Below are positions 1 through 7,829 of a stretch of 8,888 nucleotides of DNA, one piece after another. Origin of the DNA: Clostridia bacterium (lineage in GTDB: Bacteria > Bacillota > Clostridia > Oscillospirales > CAG-272); contig JAFTXB010000194.1 in the NCBI GenBank assembly GCA_017461825.1, positions 1 through 8,888 on the forward strand, written 5' to 3'. The translations under genes were made by a program, and so were the position numbers. Every line of letters starts with the position of its first letter. The stretch's first letter is position 1. The notes under the pieces are model-generated. The model saw nothing but the letters and a program-made list of their open reading frames with translations. It was not told the origin of the DNA and searched no databases.

Positions 1-161
1 AGAATTGCTAATTTGCCATGTGCTGTTGAATCCGGAATATAAGCCAATTTTGTAAAAAAATGAATTGCGGTTATTGCAGCAGAAAATATATTAGAAACAG
101 CTAAAAGAGATTTCCACGATTCACACCAACCAAACTGTTTTTTATCAAGATGGTTCTTCAA
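1..161 (-). CDS. Partial small hydrophobic protein, candidate immunity protein for the RHS tip
   Basis: This reading frame begins with TTG at 161 and is open to the left edge, giving 53 residues that start MKNHLDKKQFGWCESWKS. The start is chosen because an AAAGGGGG ribosome site lies 7 nt upstream and there is no in-frame ATG. About residues 17-41 are hydrophobic and could form a membrane helix. It starts 13 nt after the stop of the RHS gene with no terminator between them, so the two are probably co-transcribed. I do not recognise the family. In polymorphic-toxin loci the small gene directly after an RHS gene usually encodes the immunity protein for the variable C-terminal tip, and that role is inferred from position only. 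GC over 1-120 is about 33% (39/120), matching the AT-rich tip rather than the RHS core. The C-terminus lies outside the window. Confidence 0.6.
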   Translation of the reverse strand, partial: MKNHLDKKQFGWCESWKSLLAVSNIFSAAITAIHFFTKLAYIPDSTAHGKLAI

Positions 162-174
162 AATATCGCCCCCT

Positions 175-3100
175 TTAATTGTTTTCAAAATAATTTTGAA
201 GTACATTTCCAACTACATAAGCACGTGCAGAGTAAATGACAGATATTCCTAAAACAACCCAACCAGATGGATTCCAACAATTAACGACTCCATATGTAAG
301 AGCTATTCCCCCAACTGCTACACGTACTTCGTAGCCTGCCATTATTACTTTTTCGATAGATGATAAATTAGGGTTGCCCATATGCATTGTAATTGCTATA
401 GGAGTTGTAATCATATATCCAACTGCTGAAACAGGAACTGCACAGGATGCGTCAGCAACCGATCCCATAAAAAGTGTTAGAATATTTAGAGGAATATTTA
501 CAAGGTTTTGTGCATCCGAATATGTAAAATCATTTTCTGATTCTAATGAGCTATTATTTACATCATTAATAAAGTGCTGCTCCCAATCGAAATCATCTTG
601 TTTTGGAGAATCGTTTTCTTCCATTTGGTCATATCCCGGATCTGTTATTCCTGCCAAACAATCAATGCAATCCCCCCATCCTTGAGCCTTTCCATTATGT
701 ACACAAGTTCCACAGGGATCGAGAAACATTACTGGATTATTAACACAGTATGCAAAAAGATTATAACCAGTAAGAGTATGGTTCAACTGCCCATCCGCAT
801 TAAGGAATCTCCCCCATTGCGGGTTATAGTACCGGCTTTGGAGATAGTACAGCCCTGTTTCAATGTCGTAGTAATATCCGCGGTATCTGAACGGATTGAC
901 CGAATTCGCTGCCGATCCGCCTGTTGCAAGCTGTCGCCCACGGAGCAGATTTCCCCATGCATCGTACTCATAGGTATAGATCTTTGTCCCCGTGCTGTCA
1001 TAAATTGCTATGACATCACCTTGCAGGTTGGTTCCAAGATAATATACTGTATCTCCCGTGACAGCTCCCGTGGAATCAAGCATATAATGCCTGATTGCCG
1101 TCGGTTTGCCCTCTGCATCATAGAAATACCGTATATCTTGTGCAATATACAACCCGTTGTAGCTATAAATAATTTCTCTTTCGATTTGTGATCCGCTTGT
1201 TACGTACTCGTGCTTTAAGCCGTTGATGATCTTTTGCGTACGGATTCCGTCGGCGTTGTACTTAAATTCGATCGTATCGTAGTACTCATCCACATCTCCG
1301 CTGTAGCCTTCGCCGTAATGATACGCAATCAACTGCCTGCCTTCCCACTCCAAACGGTAGCCGTTGACATAGTCGCTGCCGTCATCATACTCGATGATCT
1401 GTATCGGATTTCCGATCTCATCGTACAGAATCGGAATACCGTTGTACGATTCCAGTATGTCATTCCATGCCTCGATATTCTCATCGGTTTCGTAGTCATA
1501 ATCTTCTCGATAGCTGTACGCTATTTCCGTATAACTCAATCCCAAAAGAGACGTTGCCGTGGTGTAGGCATATTTGCGCTTGTACAGAATATTTCCCGAA
1601 TTGTCGTAGATATATTCCATCGTAAACGACGAGCTTGCGCTTTCCGCAATATACACATCCTCACGGATCAGCTGACCGAGTTTATCATATTTGTACGTCC
1701 GTTTGACAAGCTCGGTTAATCCGCGCTTTTGACAAATTTCGGTGATATTTCCTACTGCGTCGTAAGTATAATAGGTTGACGAATAACCGCTTGCATCCTG
1801 CGTAGAGACAAACTGAATCTGACACGACGTGCCATAGAGATCATAGTCCTCTGCCGTGTCATGGTAATTGTAGTAGTACGAATTGGTCACATAGCTCGTC
1901 GTCCCCAACGAATTGCCGAGCTTTTTGACAGACAAACGACCAAACGCATCATACGTATAATTTGTTGACACGCCTGCCCCACCGTGATAAACCTTTTTAA
2001 TCGCGCCGTTTTCACTGTCGTAGGTATACTGCGTATAAGACATTGGAGCGGCGTTGGTATCGCCGTAATAGTGATACACATATGTGAGACGGTTAAGCTC
2101 GTCATACCTATTGACGGTATGATAAAATGCCCTATCATCAGACGCGCGTTTCGCGGTGGTTTGTGTGAGCTTTCCGTCGGCATCGTACGAATACGCATAA
2201 TTGATTCCGTTTGAAAGATCGGTGTGCTTGGTGATTTGACCGTTGGCATTATAAATGTACGAAAACCTTGCGGTGGTACTACCATTATAGCATATCCCTA
2301 CCACTCTGTCAACCCCATCGTACAAAAATTCTATAAAATGCCCGTTTCCGTAGGTCTGTTTGGTCATTTTGCCGTTATTTGCGGCATATTGGTAGGAAAC
2401 CAGTGTACGGTCATCTACGTTAATGCTTGTTGTGTTGCCAAATACATCGTAGAAGAAATAATATGTGGCAGTATCACTCATAATTCGGTCAGTCTGCCCC
2501 TTGGAATTATACCGATACAACACCGATGCGGGCAAACTGTACTGTATATTCATAGAGTTTGTCGAACTGTTATATACCGCCAAGAACGCACCTTTCATCT
2601 GCCCATAATCGTTATAATTGTAGATCAACCCATTTCCATCCGCACCGCTGACCGCCATAAGCCTGCCCTTGCTATCATAGAAATAGCGGCTGACCCCACC
2701 TGTGGCATCGGTTTCGGTTTGCAGAGCGCCAAAATAGGAGCTGTTTGTGGAATAGGTAGCCGAAGTCAGGATGGCATCCATGCAATCAAAGAGCTCTTCT
2801 GTTAAGGTTTCCACCACATTGCCGTAGCTGTCATAAGTATAATTGACCGTATAATCGGTAGACCCATTGGAGTTTCGCATAGCTGTCACACGATGCTTGT
2901 TGTCATACCATGACTGATAATTGTTTGTATCGGTTTGCACACCTGTGACATCCACCTGATTGGAGCTGTAGGTGTAATCGGTTCCGGCGCCGTCCGAGGT
3001 GTGTGTTCCCGACAGATAGCCAAGTTCGTTGTAGCTATACGACGTCACGCAATTGGAATCCTTTACTACGCTGATGCCATCGAAAAATGCGAGACCCGCA

Positions 3101-6100
3101 TTGTAATCGTAACAACAATACACCTCAATATCGGCAACGCAGGGATACTGCCCGTTTACATTTGCCTGTGATGTGACAACACCCGACACAAATTGCCAAT
3201 CGGTGATATCGTCATTAAACGGAATATAATACACGCCGGGCCCGATATTATCATTATAATAATTGAGCACAACCTTCAGCGCATAAATTGGCAAGCGGTT
3301 TGTGTTGGTTCCGAGATTCTCGGGATATTCTGTATCGACCGAAGTTGCTTTACCCCAACCGGAAATTACAAAACTGAGAGGAGAGGACATAAAGCGATTT
3401 CCGTCATCATCTTCTTCGCCGTCACACACCTGAGAAATGACTGCTTTTGCATATGCCTGACGGTTGGTATGACCCATGGCGCGAAGTGAATACCCACCCT
3501 CAAACTGTTCATCACTGAGATAGCCGGCACTGGTTGTTGTCCAAGCATTTATGCCCATTTCAAAGCCACCGTTTCCAAGCTCGCTGAATTTCCCTGCTCC
3601 GTTGGCTCTTTCCAGCATGAAATTATCGACATACACATGGGAGGTTTGGCTCTGCGAGCTATCCGTAGAACTGACCTCAAACCTTGCATACCAAGCATAA
3701 TCAAAGCAATCGGGGTCATCCACCTCAAAGGTAACACTGATGCGCTCCCATATTGTACTTAGAATAAAATCTGTCTCAAAAACTTCTACATAGTCACTCG
3801 CAGCGATCTGCTCATAATTCATATTGTAGATTACCAAGCGCGCGTGTGTATTTGGTTTCATAAACCCACGGTTGACCTCAGCAGACAGCGTATAAGTGCC
3901 AAATATCGCTGCAAAACTTTGCTCCAAGTAAGCGGAAGAAGCGTTCGATCCGCCAACCGCAAGATATGCTACACCGCCGTCGTTATAGCTCAAAGACAGA
4001 CCTCCATTGTAAGTCACATTGCCATTTTTTGTCCAATAATTCAGATTGCCCGCGCTAAACCCGGGGTTTGACAAATAATTAGCCGTTGATCCGCCTATCG
4101 TCATAACAGAGGACAGCGAATTTTTGGTTTTGACCGAAGAATCGTCTTCATATGCATAGTTGGATGCACCGTAAATATTGGATTCATCAGTTGTATACGA
4201 ACTGACAACCTTTCCGGTATGGTCAAAGCGATAAATCGTGTAAATATCGTCGCTGTTGTTGTAAATATCATCCTTGCCGCTTGAACGGTAGCTGGTTTGA
4301 CCGTTGGCATAAATGATTCCCGCGCGCTGCCCCGCCGTCATTGATGACGCAGTGCTTGTTTCGGTTGCGTTGGCATACTGCGTCATTTGTGTTACACGTC
4401 CCATAGTATCGTAGCTATACTCAATTGCCATAGCGGTTTTTAGATCTTTGGCAAAGATCAAACGACCGGATGAGTCATATTCAAACGTAACCGTATAAGT
4501 AGCCGACGAGCTGTACGTATAAACGATCTTGCGCAAGAACATGGTCGCGCTCTGACTTACCGTGCCGTTATAGGTATCGGAATAGTAAAAATCAGCCGTG
4601 AGTCCTGTTTGCAGATTACTTGCTCTTGTCAGAACACCATTTGAATAGGCAAACGAAAGCTGTTCAATGGAGCTGCTCCCGTTTGGAACCAACGAGATCG
4701 TTTCAAGCGTTTCGTCTGTCAAGCTACGGTCAAAAACACGACGGTTTCCGTTTACATCCTCAATATAGATCAAATAACCATTACCGTTAAATCGTTTTAT
4801 ATTTCCGACATCATCATAGAGAACATATTCCGGAGCATAATTTTCAACATCAAGGTACAATTGTAAGCCGTCTTCATCACAATAACAGAATTCCGATACA
4901 CCGTTTCTTGTGTAGGATTGTTCCGAAAAATAATGCTCGGTACCGTCGGCATCTGCCCAAATATAGCATTCTTCTCCGTCGATGCGTGTTGGTATAATGG
5001 TTTCATCGGTATACAGTTTAAAGCCTTTGCCTGTTGAGGTGTTGAACCCCGGTGTACAAGCATTAATACCATTATATTTTTTATTTGCAAGTGCCCCATT
5101 ATATGCTAAGCCAAAGGTATATGGCATCAGCGAATCTGAGGTTGACAAGGAATCGTGCAGAAAAACAAGGTTTCCATTAAAAGAATTCACATATCCTACG
5201 CCTGCGCCGTCGGCAGATGACGGATAGTAATCATAATAGGATTCTATTCCCTTGGTATCGCGATAATGAATCCGATATGTTGGACGAGCGTATTCATAGG
5301 AGTGCGAAGATGTATAGAAATGTGCCAAACAAGTTCCCGAAACAGTATGCGGAACCTTGAGCGCAACGCCATAGTTAGATGCGGAATTTTCATACCAATC
5401 TTTCACAAAAGATGTGATATTCCAAATATACATGGAACTATTCTCTTTCATTCTGCAATAGTCACCCATTGTGCTATTGATGACCGGCGCAGCGGAATAG
5501 GTAACTGTTTCGCTGTTCCAACTCGACATAACTTTGTACAACGCAACAACAAAGTCATTTGCAGCCCCTTGCGTTGCACTTGTCGTAAGATGCAACGTTG
5601 CGTCGGTAACCACTGCGTTTTGAGGAAGAGTGGGCAAAGTATTGAGCTTGTTTAAACCAATATACTCTACTCCGTCTGCGCTTTTTCCTACACTAATAGT
5701 CGCCATTGACGAGCCGGAACTCGTATTGTTTGACGCAACAAATGCACTCGAAGTTGCGTTTTGCGCTGTTGTAGTAATCGTTGGATCCACCGTTACAGGA
5801 AACGCTCTCGACTCATTGTTGATCCATTCTGCCGAAGGGGTGATCATCAATGTGTAATTGCCGTTACCAAGATCAGTGAGTGAAACCGAGATGTCGTTTG
5901 ACAACGCGTTGTTTGCATCCCACATCACGGGGGCGGGGATTATGTATGCAAGCACTCCTGTTTTTGTGTCGCGTATTTCGATCTCTTTTTTCTCATTTAG
6001 TTTTGCATTGAGATTGTTCAGCGACATGCTAAATGTATAGGAATATGCATCATTCCTTGCCTTTACAATGATGTTTTCCTTAACATCACTTCCCTTTATT

Positions 6101-6666
6101 ACGTACTCAAGGTCGATATCGGGTAAAATATCCCGGTATAGAACCGATGCCGATATCTTATCCAGCGTTGTCATTTTTTCAAGCTGTGTGGCATCCTCAT
6201 CAAATGTATTTTGATGGTTGGTAATCTCCCCCGCCACTCTCTTTGCGGCACCGTTAAGGCTTAAGGTCAGCTTACGGTTGCCGTCGTGAAGCGCAAAGAG
6301 AGTTTCATTACCTGTTGTCTTTTTGGCAAACTTGATTTTGGCATCCGATGTGGTGATATTGCTGCCCACAACCGAAAGCGTATTGTCAATATCCTGCCAA
6401 TCGCCGTTTTCGTCCATGTAATGGATATCTGAATCATACTGCGCGACCATATAGGAACCGTCACTCAAGCGAAAGCGTTTTGTTGTGGCAGTTCTCTCAT
6501 TGATCAGTTCAAAAACATCTTTTTCGGTCTCTGTTGAAGCCGTTGGCGGTGTATTGCTATTTCCATCCAGAGCAAATACGGAAAGAGGAAAGGACAGAAA
6601 TGTCATTAAAACAGACAACAGGGTCGCAACTGCTTTGATTGAAAATTTCTTAAAATGCTTTTTCAT
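175..6666 (-). CDS. Secreted RHS/YD-repeat polymorphic toxin-like protein (2163 aa)
   Basis: The start is ATG at 6666, not the in-frame ATG at 6735: GAAAGGA sits 8 nt upstream and the protein then opens with a clean Sec signal peptide (KKHFKK, hydrophobic core, likely cleavage after VFA at residue 32). Approximate order: N-terminal β-rich region 35-290; DNRLRE-like domain 296-468; early YD repeats from about 729 (YDSSGRLIF, YDTMGRVTQ); two tandem jelly-roll/carbohydrate-binding-like modules 863-1020 and 1028-1200, each opening NPGF/NGGFE and closing with a Y/F-x-D-x-hydrophobic strand; main YD-repeat array 1203-1920 (YDSYGNVVE, YDAFGRLSV, YDAVGNITE, YDAWGNLLR); RHS core-associated hallmark 1923-1986 (NPFRYRGYYYD, GLYYLQSRYYNP, GRFLNADG, YNLFAYCVNNPV, DPCG). 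The tail 1987-2163 contains CX2CX11CX2C (C1985-C2003) and hydrophobic stretches near the end. In this family the YD repeats form a hollow shell that encloses a C-terminal toxin. The tail matches no toxin fold I recognise. No LPXTG sorting motif is visible, so release or non-covalent surface attachment is likely. Confidence 0.93.
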   Translation of the reverse strand: MKKHFKKFSIKAVATLLSVLMTFLSFPLSVFALDGNSNTPPTASTETEKDVFELINERTATTKRFRLSDGSYMVAQYDSDIHYMDENGDWQDIDNTLSVVGSNITTSDAKIKFAKKTTGNETLFALHDGNRKLTLSLNGAAKRVAGEITNHQNTFDEDATQLEKMTTLDKISASVLYRDILPDIDLEYVIKGSDVKENIIVKARNDAYSYTFSMSLNNLNAKLNEKKEIEIRDTKTGVLAYIIPAPVMWDANNALSNDISVSLTDLGNGNYTLMITPSAEWINNESRAFPVTVDPTITTTAQNATSSAFVASNNTSSGSSMATISVGKSADGVEYIGLNKLNTLPTLPQNAVVTDATLHLTTSATQGAANDFVVALYKVMSSWNSETVTYSAAPVINSTMGDYCRMKENSSMYIWNITSFVKDWYENSASNYGVALKVPHTVSGTCLAHFYTSSHSYEYARPTYRIHYRDTKGIESYYDYYPSSADGAGVGYVNSFNGNLVFLHDSLSTSDSLMPYTFGLAYNGALANKKYNGINACTPGFNTSTGKGFKLYTDETIIPTRIDGEECYIWADADGTEHYFSEQSYTRNGVSEFCYCDEDGLQLYLDVENYAPEYVLYDDVGNIKRFNGNGYLIYIEDVNGNRRVFDRSLTDETLETISLVPNGSSSIEQLSFAYSNGVLTRASNLQTGLTADFYYSDTYNGTVSQSATMFLRKIVYTYSSSATYTVTFEYDSSGRLIFAKDLKTAMAIEYSYDTMGRVTQMTQYANATETSTASSMTAGQRAGIIYANGQTSYRSSGKDDIYNNSDDIYTIYRFDHTGKVVSSYTTDESNIYGASNYAYEDDSSVKTKNSLSSVMTIGGSTANYLSNPGFSAGNLNYWTKNGNVTYNGGLSLSYNDGGVAYLAVGGSNASSAYLEQSFAAIFGTYTLSAEVNRGFMKPNTHARLVIYNMNYEQIAASDYVEVFETDFILSTIWERISVTFEVDDPDCFDYAWYARFEVSSTDSSQSQTSHVYVDNFMLERANGAGKFSELGNGGFEMGINAWTTTSAGYLSDEQFEGGYSLRAMGHTNRQAYAKAVISQVCDGEEDDDGNRFMSSPLSFVISGWGKATSVDTEYPENLGTNTNRLPIYALKVVLNYYNDNIGPGVYYIPFNDDITDWQFVSGVVTSQANVNGQYPCVADIEVYCCYDYNAGLAFFDGISVVKDSNCVTSYSYNELGYLSGTHTSDGAGTDYTYSSNQVDVTGVQTDTNNYQSWYDNKHRVTAMRNSNGSTDYTVNYTYDSYGNVVETLTEELFDCMDAILTSATYSTNSSYFGALQTETDATGGVSRYFYDSKGRLMAVSGADGNGLIYNYNDYGQMKGAFLAVYNSSTNSMNIQYSLPASVLYRYNSKGQTDRIMSDTATYYFFYDVFGNTTSINVDDRTLVSYQYAANNGKMTKQTYGNGHFIEFLYDGVDRVVGICYNGSTTARFSYIYNANGQITKHTDLSNGINYAYSYDADGKLTQTTAKRASDDRAFYHTVNRYDELNRLTYVYHYYGDTNAAPMSYTQYTYDSENGAIKKVYHGGAGVSTNYTYDAFGRLSVKKLGNSLGTTSYVTNSYYYNYHDTAEDYDLYGTSCQIQFVSTQDASGYSSTYYTYDAVGNITEICQKRGLTELVKRTYKYDKLGQLIREDVYIAESASSSFTMEYIYDNSGNILYKRKYAYTTATSLLGLSYTEIAYSYREDYDYETDENIEAWNDILESYNGIPILYDEIGNPIQIIEYDDGSDYVNGYRLEWEGRQLIAYHYGEGYSGDVDEYYDTIEFKYNADGIRTQKIINGLKHEYVTSGSQIEREIIYSYNGLYIAQDIRYFYDAEGKPTAIRHYMLDSTGAVTGDTVYYLGTNLQGDVIAIYDSTGTKIYTYEYDAWGNLLRGRQLATGGSAANSVNPFRYRGYYYDIETGLYYLQSRYYNPQWGRFLNADGQLNHTLTGYNLFAYCVNNPVMFLDPCGTCVHNGKAQGWGDCIDCLAGITDPGYDQMEENDSPKQDDFDWEQHFINDVNNSSLESENDFTYSDAQNLVNIPLNILTLFMGSVADASCAVPVSAVGYMITTPIAITMHMGNPNLSSIEKVIMAGYEVRVAVGGIALTYGVVNCWNPSGWVVLGISVIYSARAYVVGNVLQNYFENN

Positions 6667-6698
6667 GTTTTTTTCCTTTCTTTTTTCATTTTGCGTTA

Positions 6699-6751
6699 TT
6701 AACGGTTTCCGATTTTTGGTAAATTGCATTTGCATGCATAAATCATCTCAT
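6699..6751 (-). other. RHS mRNA leader with overlapping mini-ORFs
   Basis: A strong ribosome site (AAAGGAGG, 6768-6761) stands 9 nt before ATG at 6751, but that frame reads ATG AGA TGA and stops after two codons. Its TGA overlaps a second ATG at 6746 (ATGA), which encodes MIYACKCNLPKIGNR and stops at 6699. A third mini-frame (MKKERKKT, 6689-6663) ends in an ATGA overlap with the chosen RHS start at 6666. The best ribosome site of the transcript therefore feeds short leader peptides, while the RHS gene has its own weaker site. The sequence is certain. Whether the mini-ORFs are translated or regulatory is inference. Confidence 0.45.
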
Positions 6752-6780
6752 TGGACTCGCCCTCCTTTCATGTACTTTAC

Positions 6781-6819
6781 TCACTATATAAAACTAATTT
6801 TTTTCATTTTTGTGACGCT
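6781..6819 (-). promoter_or_regulatory. Promoter/operator block of the RHS gene (shared 39-bp motif)
   Basis: Read on the minus strand, this block begins AGCGTCACAAAA and ends TTAGTTTTATATAGTGA. It matches the block before the secreted-protein gene at 7886-7924 in 31 of 39 positions with no gap. A TATATA-type -10 lies near its 3' end; the -35 is poor (TCACAA), which suggests an activator or an alternative sigma factor. The ribosome site AAAGGAGG follows 12 nt later. Assignment as a promoter is inferred from position, conservation and the -10-like sequence. Confidence 0.6.
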
Positions 6820-6909
6820 AAATGCTCCATTTTTTTTAATTCTATCTTTTATACAAAAAAGCAGTTTTTTATTTGTGCAACATTTCAGTTGATCCAAGAA
6901 CGGCAACGT

Positions 6910-6938
6910 AAAAACTCCGAGATTATAAAACCCCGGAG
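6910..6938 (-). terminator. Intrinsic terminator of the XRE/DUF6514-like operon
   Basis: On the minus strand CTCCGGGGTT pairs with AATCTCGGAG around a TTAT loop, followed at once by TTTTT (6914-6910). Two of the ten pairs are G-U and work only in the minus-strand RNA; on the plus strand they become C-A mismatches and no U-run follows. This fixes the direction. It lies about 90 nt past the stop of the DUF6514-like gene and separates that operon from the RHS promoter. Confidence 0.75.
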
Positions 6939-7007
6939 AAAAACGAATTGATTTGTGTTTGGATTAACCTTTCTTGTGTTTTTTGCTTTTCTTTTGATCG
7001 TTTTTTA

Positions 7008-7031
7008 GTTGACTGTATTATTTAAGTCAAC
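7008..7031. repeat. Short inverted repeat over the DUF6514-like stop codon
   Basis: GTTGACT (7008-7014) and AGTCAAC (7025-7031) are perfect 7-bp inverted arms around a 10-nt AT-rich spacer. The right arm covers the stop codon at 7027-7029. Neither strand has a T-run directly after it, so it is not a convincing terminator. It may be a protein-binding site, a small mRNA 3' hairpin, or chance. Confidence 0.35.
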
Positions 7032-7272
7032 ACCGCGTAATAAAGTCCTCAACAATCTCCCGCAAATGTTCCTTGGAAAGCTCCAAAGCATTACATTGCT
7101 CAACAAGCTCTGTCAACACCGCTTTATCGGGCGTGATATCAGAGATGAAATCAACGACAATTGCGGTATCTTCACATTGCGCATCGGCATAAACCGCGAT
7201 GCCATATGAAACCCTTTTTTTACCGTTGTATTCATATTCGGTTTTGGTCAAACCGTAAGTAATAGATGTCAT
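7027..7272 (-). CDS. DUF6514-like small cytoplasmic protein (81 aa)
   Basis: The sequence opens MTSITYGLTKTEYEYNGKKR, continues with a β-rich half (SYGIAVYA, then an acidic TAIVVDFISDIT segment) and ends with a helical half (LTELVEQCNALELSKEHL, then REIVEDFI). This pattern matches my memory of the DUF6514 family of Clostridia, whose function is unknown; the assignment is from recall, not a search. There is no signal peptide or membrane segment. Its ATG overlaps the TGA of the upstream XRE gene by 4 nt (ATGA, 7272-7269), so the two are translationally coupled and probably act together. It ends before the terminator at 6938-6910. Length is normal for the family and nothing looks broken. Confidence 0.8.
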   Translation of the reverse strand: MTSITYGLTKTEYEYNGKKRVSYGIAVYADAQCEDTAIVVDFISDITPDKAVLTELVEQCNALELSKEHLREIVEDFITRC

Positions 7273-7538
7273 TTTGATTTTCCTGCCTCGTCATATATTT
7301 TTTGAAATTCCTCTTTCAAGTGCATTAAAAAAACATTTGGGTCGGGTTGCTTCATCAACAGCAAAAAAGCCGTCAACGTACCGCACATAAAAATTCCGGT
7401 TTCGATATCCGAATAAGACGTATTACACATTTCGAGCTCCTCTGCCATATTTTTCTGCTTCAAACCCAAGCGATCCCTTGTAAGGATCGCAAGCTCTCGC
7501 AATTCTTCTTTTAAACATTTTTCCATTTCTTCTCGCAT
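7269..7538 (-). CDS. Small XRE-family helix-turn-helix transcriptional regulator (89 aa)
   Basis: The start is ATG at 7538, opening MREEMEKCLKEELRELAIL, because GGAGG lies 10 nt upstream; MEKC at 7526 is an alternative. The HTH pattern is clear: RDRLGLKQKNMAEELEM (helices 2 and 3), then CNTSYSDIETG, the usual end of an XRE recognition region, then GTLTAFLLLM and a C-terminal helix. At 89 aa there is only a DNA-binding domain with no sensor or catalytic domain. The frame stays open upstream to a TTG at 7751, including a hydrophobic MITVEIAVYLVY segment from 7631, so a longer membrane-anchored form cannot be excluded. It overlaps the DUF6514-like gene by ATGA. A diverged copy of the shared promoter block lies upstream at 7731-7770, so autoregulation and control of the flanking secreted genes is a reasonable inference. 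Confidence 0.8.
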   Translation of the reverse strand: MREEMEKCLKEELRELAILTRDRLGLKQKNMAEELEMCNTSYSDIETGIFMCGTLTAFLLLMKQPDPNVFLMHLKEEFQKIYDEAGKSK

Positions 7539-7630
7539 TTTAATAACGCCTCCAAACACAAAATCGAAGAAAATTTTATCATTTTCACGCTTTTTGTAAA
7601 CGAGGTATACCGCTATTTCGACGGTAATCA

Positions 7631-7711
7631 TCAAAAAAAGCCAAAATTTTTTCTTTTTTCTTCTGTAAAATGAGGTGGCGGTAATGAAAAGTGATTTTTT
7701 TCTGTTTGCAT
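7631..7711 (-). CDS. Possible 26-aa ORF at the head of the XRE operon
   Basis: ATG at 7711 follows a GGGAGA ribosome site with a 6-nt spacer and lies just downstream of the shared promoter block, the same layout as at 7952. It encodes MQTEKNHFSLPPPHF and a basic end, stopping with TGA at 7633-7631. That TGA overlaps ATG at 7631 (TGATG), the start of the frame leading into the XRE gene. The stop follows a run of seven T: one extra T would fuse this peptide through a hydrophobic helix to the XRE frame. It may be a leader peptide, a frameshifted remnant of a longer protein, or noise. Confidence 0.35.
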   Translation of the reverse strand: MQTEKNHFSLPPPHFTEEKRKNFGFF

Positions 7712-7730
7712 ATATTTTCTCCCTAAACCA

Positions 7731-7770
7731 TTTACTTACTATAACTATCAAAATTCATTTTTGTTATGCG
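7731..7770 (-). promoter_or_regulatory. Diverged copy of the shared promoter block before the XRE operon
   Basis: Read on the minus strand it begins CGCATAACAAAAATGAA and ends TAGTTATAGTAAGTAAA. It aligns with the RHS block without a gap for 28 positions (CACAAAAATGAA against AACAAAAATGAA), then is 4 nt shorter and matches again over ATAGTAAGTAAA (11 of 12). TATAGT is a fair -10, 17 nt after a poor -35 (TAACAA). A GGGAG ribosome site follows 8 nt later. Promoter function is inferred. Confidence 0.5.
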
Positions 7771-7829
7771 GTTTTTCAAAATTTTTTTATTTTTTTTAAA
7801 ATATTCTTTTTTAGTTGTTGCTATTAAAC

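Noticed and set aside
574..1191. Long plus-strand frames opposite the RHS gene
   Set aside because: They lie fully within the RHS coding region, show no domain pattern and are compositional shadows of the YD repeats.
6667..6735. RHS start at the more upstream ATG (6735)
   Set aside because: It would place 23 mostly polar, basic residues before the signal peptide and its spacing from AAAGGAGG is about 25 nt; the ATG at 6666 has its own GAAAGGA at 8 nt.
7008..7031. Terminator of the DUF6514-like gene at the GTTGACT inverted repeat
   Set aside because: The stem is 7 bp and AT-rich, overlaps the stop codon and lacks a following T-run; the hairpin at 6938-6910 is far better.
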